From assembly GCA_022496805.1 (NCBI GenBank), contig CM040094.1, positions 11,431,501-11,495,500 of the forward strand: 64,000 nucleotides of DNA, read 5' to 3'. Source of the DNA: Pohlia nutans. Taxonomy: Eukaryota; Streptophyta; Bryopsida; Bryales; Mniaceae. Below are positions 1 through 9,200 of the stretch, in pieces. The translations under genes were made by a program, and so were the position numbers. The notes under the pieces were generated by a model. That model ran no database searches. It was not told the DNA's origin and was given only the letters and a program-made list of their open reading frames with translations. The first letter of the stretch is position 1. Each line of letters starts with the position of its first letter.

Positions 1-291
1 CTGACACAACATGCTCAAGAAAGGGCCACAATCGGCCCTTTTCTTGATTTTTACCTTGTGGTCATGATCAAGCTGCACCACGTTCGAGGGACCCCAGTTG
101 TTTCTATCATGCATAGGTCTAATGTCGCACAATAGACCCACAACATTCAAAACAATAACCTTTGTCTTCAAAGATTCCGATACCGTTACCGCTGGAAATT
201 TAGACCCGCCCCTCACCTTCTTCTTTTTCGCAGGTGGACTTGCCGGTCGCTTCCTCTTTGCTGTTGCCTCCTCGTCAACGTCTTCGTCAAC
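1..291 (-). CDS. Exon 5 of the FCP1-like gene, runs off the left edge; FCP1-like domain
   Basis: Opens after acceptor CACACAG with acidic VDEDVDEE, then basic AKRKRPASPPAKKKK, then VIVLNVVGLLCDIRPMHDR and KKRADCGPFLSMLCQ. In FCP1/NIF-type HAD proteins the first strand ends in a DxDxT-type motif and a later KRP..eFL block follows. Here the strand and the second block are present, but both acidic catalytic positions are replaced. A possible GT donor at 216 was not used in the model because the frame stays open to position 1 and the FCP1-like block lies beyond it. Confidence 0.5.
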
Positions 292-3200
292 CTGTGTGCA
301 CCACCTCGATCACCCTTGGTTTAGCAACTAGATGGCACATACCACATTACATCACTTCAGGTTTAGCGTATACTGATGCATCTCATTTATGACTAGGCCC
401 TGTTATATTGTGCTTCATTACGACATGTCACTGTGCCCTTATCGGGATAGGTTACTGAACCCTGTGACATAACACCTGGACCTTACGGATCCTAGTCACA
501 TTCAGTGCGAACACATTACTAATCACGGTGATTACTACTGAAAACCTTCAGTGTCCAACAAAAGTACATTACAGATCACATAGAAAAGACTTGTACATAG
601 TTAGGGATGGTTGCAAGGTGACCGTATCTTTCGCGGTCGGGCACCGCTTGCTGTGACCCACCTGATCCTCCAATAGCTTCTCGGCCTCGCCCTTCCTCTT
701 CTTTGGCGCTTGTTTCTCCTTCTTCGCCGGCGCTTGGGCTGCGATGGCAGCTGAGGAGGGGTCCTCTGGGACACTCTCACCGGAGTGCTCGACCACCTCG
801 GTCGCGACCCCTGCGGCGGGATCCACTGGACAACTTTTCCCGAAGCCACCGGGCTTCACCAAGTTCGTGGTCCCCTGGTGCCACACGGTAAAGGGAAGTC
901 AGAAATCCACTAGTCATGAGTAAGCACATTTAAAATTTTGATTTGTACATTACTAGTAATAAGTGGCGCAAATAGGATCACTATAAATTAAATCTATGTG
1001 ATATCTTTGGACACACCAGAAAAGGAATTTTGTCGATTTCTATTACTTGCACTAATTGAAGATGTCAACACTGAAGGACGAGATACGAGAAGGGTAATCT
1101 GCAGTATTATGAACCATTGCAAGTCATGAGTATACAATGAGTGTGCGATGGCTCATTGTATACTACTCGGGGTCACGATGCATGTGATACCTCCTCGTTT
1201 GTCAAGTGGACTGCCTTTGGCCACACCGGGTCCACGACTGCCGGCCCTATTGCCGGTGGAGCCACTACTGGCGGGTGGGACTCCTCCAACCCCGTGTTCC
1301 CCACCTCCGACAATTCGTGTGGTGTCATGGGCGGTTTTAGTGTGCGGACCTCTTGGAGCAAAACCCTGAGTGTGGCCTTCATGTCATCGACCTCACCTGC
1401 AATACCGTCCATGCGTGCGTCCATGGCAGCCCTCCAAGGTGCGAGGCCTCGTGATGATGCTGGACCCCCCCTTGAAGAGGACGTTTGAGGCCGGCCTGAT
1501 TTCCCTGGTGTCGCAAGCTCCGCCTCAACTTCTAACTGGGTTGGGGGGCGGTCTAACTCTGCAGCCTGCAAGAGAAGCATCTATCCAACTGTCAAATATC
1601 AAAGCCAGGATCAACGACAGAACAAATACCACAGAACACCTCTGTGTTCTCATGTGGTTGCATTGAGAGCAGGTTTCAGACATGACGCTGTCCAGTCGTG
1701 TTCACGACAGAAGACAGTCACTTACCAGGGAAATACCAGTCACTGTAGAAAACGACACTGGGCAGTATCGCATGGCGCTGTCCAGTCGTGTTCACGACAG
1801 AAGACAGTCACTTACCAGGGAAATACTATTGAGGTAATTGATGCAACGTAGTATTGCTAGAAGCCAAAGACGTACGGGTGCTAAATAATGGTGTGTGGGA
1901 GGAGGGGTTAGGCATGGGCTGATCTCTAGAGTGTCCTTGTGATGAGTTATCCCATATGGTTTGTCCATGGTGACCTCCTAGTGTACACTACTTAAGGTGG
2001 AAGGCCTTTGAGTAAAGATCATCTCTTTCTACGCATTCCTTGTGTTTGTGTGTGTGTGCCTTGTGCAATCTTCTCTACCTTCAATAGGTTATGGGCCCAC
2101 TCATGTGTGTTTCATGAGTATTAGATTGCATTTGTGCAAGTATTTTGAGGTCGGTGCGCAACGGGCGGTTTTGGAGCATTGTTGGAGGTTTTGGAGCTTG
2201 TTGAAGCGTTGGTGTTTCTTGGAGGTGTGCATGGGCTGAAGTTACATGTTGGAGCACTCTCTTTGGTCAATTTCTTCCCTTGATCTCCTTCTTTTCTTTC
2301 TTCTATCTCTTCGTTGCGAGTGGAACTTCGTTTGGTTCAATTGTGAGCATTTGAGTAAATGCAAGTGATTTGTGAGGTGTGAAGACTCTCGTGGAGGGTC
2401 TACCATCTGATCCTAGTGATTAGGCACTTGCTTTGAGGTGTTGCATGTGTTTCATGCTCTTGGGGTGCTCAAATTTTCATTTGGAGCTAGTTTGTGCACA
2501 AAGGTGCGGTTTTGAGCAATTTCAATGCGATTGGGGTTTTGAGGGACTTGTGTGAGTTCATGTGCATTGAGTGAGTGCTCTTGAAGGACACAAAGGTGTC
2601 ATTGACGTGCATTGAGTGTTTGGGGACACTAAGGCGTCGTATTGAAGCATTTGGAGTTGTTTTGAGCTCCATTGAGTGATTTGAGGGGTTTTGGTGAGCC
2701 TCTTTGCATTTTTGGGTGAGGGATCTCACATTTGAGTGTTGGGAGGCGTGTGTGGAGCACAAAAGTGCTGATCTAGTGTTTGGGGTTGTTTTAAACCCAT
2801 TGGGTGCACAAAGGTGCAATATCAAAGCAAAAAATCACAAAAACAAAGTTGTGTGTTTGAGTTTGAGGTTTCATTTGTGTGGGGAGGCATACGTAAGTGA
2901 GGATCATGGCATCTTTTGAGGGTGAGGGTCCCAAGGTCGTGGACAAGTTCGATGGGGTGAATTTCCACTTGTGGAAGTTCAAAATGGAGATGGTGATGGC
3001 CGAGAAGGAGTTGTGGGAGATTGTCGAGGGTAGTGAGGAACCTCCTTTCTCTTCTACGGATCCTAGGATCATGCAAGCGTACACGAGGAGGGAGAAGAAG
3101 GCATTTGCCATTTTGGCACTCAACCTCGCGGATTCGCAACTTGCGCACATTCGTTCGTGCAAGACACCCGCGGAAGCATGGTCCAAGCTTTGCAACATTC

Positions 3201-6200
3201 ACGAAGCGAAAACATTGGCCAACATTTTGTTTTTGAGGCGCAAGTTCTTCACCATCAAGATGGGCGAAGAAGATGACATGTTGGCGCACATCAACAAGGT
3301 CAAAGCTCTCGCGGATCAACTCAACGGTTGCGACGTGTCGGTTACGGATGGTGACATCGTGATGACACTTTTGGAGAGCCTTCCATCATCATACGAGTAC
3401 CTCATCGTGGCGATGGAGTCAAGACCCATTACGGAGCTCACATTGGACTATGTGACCTCACGGTTGTTGCACGAGCTTTCGCGGCGAAAGGAGAACGAGT
3501 CTCGAGAAGATGGAGCGGCACTCGTGGCGAAGCAATCCAAGAATGGAGGCGGTGGGAGCTCAAGCGACAAGGTGTGCTTCTATTGTGGTAAGAAGGGCCA
3601 CATTGCCAAATTTTGCTTCAAACGCAAGAGGGATGAGAAAGGGGAGAGTGCAAACAATACTAAAACTCGTGACGATGATGAGTACGCATTTACGGCTAGA
3701 TATGAGGCAAGCATGAGCGATGGCATCGAGGGTGATGCAAGCATGAGTGATGGTATCGAGGGTGATGCAAGCATGAGTGATTGGATTGAGGTTGGTGATG
3801 AGTATGCAAACATGGCAAGCAATGTATCGTGCAATGGTAGTACGAGTGATTGGATTGTTGATTCGGGGGCTACAAGCCACATGTCACCACATAAAACTTG
3901 TTTTCATTCGTATGCTCTCATTAATCCAAGGAGAGTGATTTTGGGAGATGATACGGTGCTTGAGGCCGTTGGCAAGGGCCAAATTGTTGTAGACACCGAG
4001 GTGAGGGGTCGTGTGAAGACAATCACTATCCAAGATGTCCTCCACGTTCCCAAACTAACGGCAAATTTACTATCGGTGAGGCAACTAGTGGCAAAGCACT
4101 TGAGAGTAGAGTTTAGTGATAAGGGGTGTTATGTGTTGTCACCGAGTCGAGATGAGGTGGCCATCATTGAAGAACACGAGGGCTTGTACCACATCAAGTT
4201 CTCCAAGGTGCATTCCAAGGAATCGGCGGCGTTGGCGCATTCAAACTTGAAGGACGACAAGTTGGCGTTGTGGCATCGTCGACTTGGCCATCTGAACATC
4301 AAGAGTGTGAAGACACTACGCGGCATGGTAAGCGGTATGGATCTTCATCAATTGAAAGTGGATGCTTCTACATTCACGTGTGAAGGTTGCATTGAAGGCA
4401 AGCAACAACGGTTGCCATTTGCGGGTGAAGGGGCGACACGGGCCACAAAAGTTTTGGAGATCGTGCATTCGGATGTGTGTGGCCCCATGAAGACCACATC
4501 GATGGGAGGTTGCAAGTACTTTGTGACCTTCATCGATGATTTTTCAAGGAAGATATGGCTCTACCCTATCAAAGCCAAGAGTGAGTGCTTTGAGAAGTTC
4601 AAGGAGTTCAAGACATTGGTGGAGAACCAATCCGAGTTGAAGATCAAGGTGTTTCGGTCGGACAATGGCGGCGAGTACATGTCCAAGAAATTTGACGAGC
4701 TTTTGAAGAATGAAGGCATCGCACGCCAAACTTCGGCCCCGTACACGCCTCAACAAAATGGAGTTGCGGAGCGCGCAAATCGCACCATTGTAGAGATGGC
4801 GAGGAGCATGTTGCACGCTCAAAACTTGAAGTTGGACCTTTGGGCGGAAGCGGTGGTGAATGCGGTATACACACGCAATCGGTGTCCAACAAGCGCGGTT
4901 GAAGGCATGACGCCGGAGCAAGCGTGGAGTGGGAGGCAACCATGTGTTGCACACATGCGCATCTTCGGATGCATTGCATATGCGAAGGTTCCCGACGAAC
5001 GGAGGACGAAACTCGAGGCTAAGGCCTTGAAATGTGTGTTTCTTGGGTATTGTGAAGGTACCAAGGCGTATAGACTCATGTCGGTGGACACGAGGAAGAT
5101 CATTCGGTCACGTGATGTGACATTTTGTGAGGAGTCTACGATGGAGGCTCCTTTGGAGGTTGGTCCAAGTGGGAGTAGTGGAGACGTTTTGGTGGACACA
5201 CCCTCCAAGTCTCCTAGTGTTGTTGATGTAGGTGATGAGGACGGTGATGACGAAGCTGGCGACACGGAGGTTGTTGAAGCGCCATCGAGCTCAAAGGCCA
5301 AGAATGGCGCAAAGGGCACGCAAGAGGAGCAAGTTTCTTCAAGCGAGCGGCGGTACCCCGAGAGATCGCGCAAGCCACCTGGAGAATGGTGGAAGAACCA
5401 CATCTTCCCTCAAGTGGAGGACAAGCATGCCAATGTGGCATTATCGGATGGTCCATTGACCATTCGAGAAGCCATGCAAGGTGAGGATGCGGTCAAGTGG
5501 GAGCGCGCCATGCAAGAGGAGTACGACTCTCTAATTGCTAACGGTACGTGGCAATTAACTCCTATTCCAAAGGATCGCAACCCCATTGGTTGCAAATGGG
5601 TGTTTCGGACAAAGAGGGATGTTTCGGGTATTGTTGTGCGTCACAAGGCAAGATTAGTAGCCAAGGGGTTCGCGCAAGTGCATGGGGTGGACTTTCACGA
5701 GACATTTGCTCCCGTGGCCAAGTTCACCACCATTCGATGCATTCTTGCCATTGGAGCGGCCTTGGACTTGGAGATGCATCAAATGGATGTGAAGACCGCA
5801 TTTTTGAATGGCGATTTGGAGGAGGACATCTACATGGTGCAACGTGAGGGGTTTGTGCAACAAGGTAAAGAGCACCTTGTTTGTAAGTTGCAAAAATCAT
5901 TGTATGGGTTGAAACAATCTCCAAGAGCGTGGTACCAAAAGATTGACACGTTCTTGGTTGCACACGGGTTTACTAGGAGCATTGCGGATCATAGTCTCTA
6001 CTTCATGCAAGAGGGGCAACATGTGGTGATTGTGATCATATATGTTGATGATTTGATCATTCTTGCAAGCCTCATGAGTTTAATGAATGCATTAAAAGGC
6101 ATGCTTGAGAGAGAGTACGAGATAAGTGATCTTGGAGAATTGCACTTTTGTCTTGGTGTTGAGTTTGTGCGTGATAGGGCTACACGCACTATCACCATGA

Positions 6201-9200
6201 GTCAAGGCAAGTATGTGATGGACGTGCTCAAGAGATTCGGGATGGAGGATTGTAAGCCCGTGGCAACACCATTGGATGCAAACTCCAAGCTCGTCAAGCT
6301 TTCGGAGGAGGAGTATGCGATGGAGGCTAAATCGATGGCGGAGGTGCCATACAAGCAAGCGGTGGGGTCGTTGATGTATGCGATGATTGCGACACGGCCC
6401 GACCTTGCGTATCCAATTAGCGTGGTGAGTCAACACATGGCGAGACCGGGCTCGATGCATTGGATGACGGTCAAGAGGATCATGCGTTATTTGAGGGGCA
6501 CAAGCGATGTGAAGTTGTGTCTTGGAGGCAAAGACATTGTGTTGAGCGGCTATTGTGACGCGGACTACGCGGGAGACACGAGCGATCGAAGATCGACAAC
6601 GGGCTACATGTTCAAGGTCGGATCGGGAGCGGTGTCGTGGAATAGCAAGCGGCAACAAACGACGGCGACATCAACGGTGGAGGCCGAGTACATGGCTACG
6701 AGCCATGCCACGAAGGAGGCCATTTGGTTGAGGCAACTAATGGTGGATGTGGGTTGCACACAAGGTGAGGCTACAACGATTATGTGTGACAACCAAGGGT
6801 GCATTTCACTTGCAAAGAACCCTACACATCATTCACGCACGAAGCACATTGATGTGCAATACCACTTCATTCGGGAGAAGTTGGAATTGGGAGTTATACA
6901 TTTGGAGTATTGCCCAACGGAGCACATGGTGGCGGATGTGCTCACAAAGGGTCTTTGTACAGACCGACACCAACGATTAGTAATAGCATTTGGACTTAGA
7001 GGCTTTGGCTCTACGCAAAGTGGGAGTATTGAGGTAATTGATGCAACGTAGTATTGCTAGAAGCCAAAGACGTACGAGTGCTAAATAATGGTGTGTGGGA
7101 GGAGGGGTTAGGCATGGGCTGATCTCTAGAGTGTCCTTGTGATGAGTTATCCCATATGGTTTGTCCATGGTGACCTCCTAGTGTACACTACTTAAGGTGG
7201 AAGGCCTTTGAGTAAAGATCATCTCTTTCTACGCATTCCTTGTGTTTGTGTGTGTGTGCCTTGTGCAATCTTCTCTACCTTCAATAAATACCAGGAACTA
7301 GAGAATACGACACTGAGCAGTATCGCATGGTGCCTAAATCACAAGCATTTTTCCATCACAATTTGATCGAGCAGGGAAAGTTTATGGTCCCTCACCAGTC
7401 GTGAACGCACTTCTCCTTCTGAACGACCGGAGTGCGAGACGTTCGCGACAGTGCATCGCACGTTTTTCATCCGCTCGGCCTTGGCCTTCTTGTCCTCCCT
7501 TGCTATCAATTTCTTGAAATTCTCCACATGCTCTTTCCTGATAAACCCTGGAAGAGGGTCACCCTGGTCGAGAATTTTCTTCATGTTGCTCCTCTTTGTT
7601 CGCATTTGTCCTCGGAGAATCGACAAGAACACGTCCTCCGGAACGTCGCCTAGCCCCCCCCGGTACTCGTATTGCGCCGCCATCTTGTCCTTGATCGCCA
7701 TCAAGAGCGCTCGAGGATGATTCTTGAAGTCGTCAATGCTCCAGTCCAAGTCACGGGAATAGCCCCGTAACTTGGTGAGCCAATCCGGGCGGTGTGCTCC
7801 CGTCGGCGTTCCTCCATTATCAACTTCGACCCATAATCGCTCATCGAGTTTGTCACTTCTCCTCACTTGCCACCTCAACCCCTTCAACTTCGACTGCCGG
7901 CGTGGGGAGGCACCGACGTTGCACAATTCCTCGCGCAAGCCATGGGAATCTGCACCCTGCTCTGCCATCCGCCTAAGAACTTTCAGTTCTCTCAACTCGA
8001 TCTCGTTCTTCAACATCGTGTTCCCCCCGACCGATCTGTCTTCTACTTCTTCGTCACTGTACTCATCTTCCGATGCCTCGTCCTCATCCTCGATCTGGGT
8101 TTCTTGCAAGCTCGGTGACACCTCCACAAGCTCCTCATTGAGCGCTTCGCTCTTGCTCCCCCCCCCCCCCCGCCTCGATGAAGACATTTTGCGGTTTTTT
8201 CGAGACGAGTCCGCCGCCCACGACCTAGGCTTATCAGAAGAATCACGCTGTCCCTAAAATAGACGAATTTGTTGTCAGGCAATAAAATGTGGACATTGCA
8301 CTGAAATCTAGAACCTGGTTGTGCAAAACTGTACATACTTCACAATGACAGCGGGAAGTCATATTTAAGATGACTGCAGTCTTGTTTAAGAAAATGTGAC
8401 TACATACAGTCATATTCAAGATGTAGTCAGCCGTGCTGTGACATTTCATGGCTCAGAGCAGTCATATTTCAGCAAAGACAGTATGGACACTTTATTGTAC
8501 TCCGTTCACCTACTTCTTACTCGTATCACCTATTGAGAAAAATTACAACATTCAGCTCTTGCAATCCCTCACTACTCTACTGCGGATAGAGTTGTTTTTG
8601 CTCAATGTCAACAGACTCAGAACCGATCATTCAAACGTAGAAAAAAACAGTAGAGTTAGGTCATTAAGTACCTATAATCTATCTATCTATCAAGTGACAA
8701 GCGCCTATTTAATGTTAAGGGACACCATTTTGGTTCACCTTTGAACGACTTGTGGTTAAGGATATCAATTCTCCTTGGACACTGTATATTTTATGTGACG
8801 TTCCCTCGTATCCCAATTCACTTGTTTATTGACCAACATAATTCACTTGTTTATTGATTTTGTTGGAATTACATTTTCAAGATATGTTCGTTGGAATTTT
8901 TCATTTTACATCCATGCTCCTTTCGTTCATTAGGGACGAAAAAAACAAAACTACAAAATCGCACAATAAGGTTGATGATCTCCAATGCTTAGTATCAACT
9001 TTAAACGTTGTATGAGAAGAAATGAAAAAGAAAACTTAGCTTCTGTAACAACCCCAGCATTAAGCTCAAAAAGCCCTCCAAGGAATCCATTTGGTTGTAA
9101 TTTCAACCCCGTGACGATAATTGACTTCAAGCTATTAGTTCAAGCGGTTTTAGTATGCACAATTGCAAGGTTACTTGGAGCTTGATCTTTCACAAGCATT

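Larger units (their letters stand above)
1827..7286 (+). mobile_element. Intact Ty1/copia LTR retrotransposon, 5460 bp
   Basis: Complete element: 260-bp LTRs (1827-2086 and 7027-7286) with one difference between them (G at 1877, A at 7077), a primer-binding site, one uninterrupted gag-pol frame, a polypurine tract, and a 5-bp target duplication AATAC (1822-1826 and 7287-7291). The LTRs start TATTGA and end TCAATA, a 6-bp inverted repeat in place of the usual TG..CA. Near-identical LTRs and an unbroken polyprotein indicate a very recent insertion and possible current activity. It lies antisense to the host gene, in an intron. Confidence 0.97.

Noticed and set aside
211..220. GTGAGG donor after AAG in exon 5 of the FCP1-like gene
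   Set aside because: The frame stays open beyond it to position 1 and encodes the FCP1-like block, so read-through is preferred.
98..331. Plus-strand open frame at the left edge
   Set aside because: Antisense shadow of exon 5 of the minus-strand gene.
1680..1830. A 17-nt microexon between CTACAG and GTAAGTG in the 91-bp repeat (minus strand)
   Set aside because: In the phase set by exon 2 it would introduce a stop or shift exon 3 out of frame. Direct joining of exons 2 and 3 is clean.
2087..2100. tRNA gene fragment
   Set aside because: The 14-nt match to tRNA-iMet is the retrotransposon primer-binding site, not a tRNA gene.
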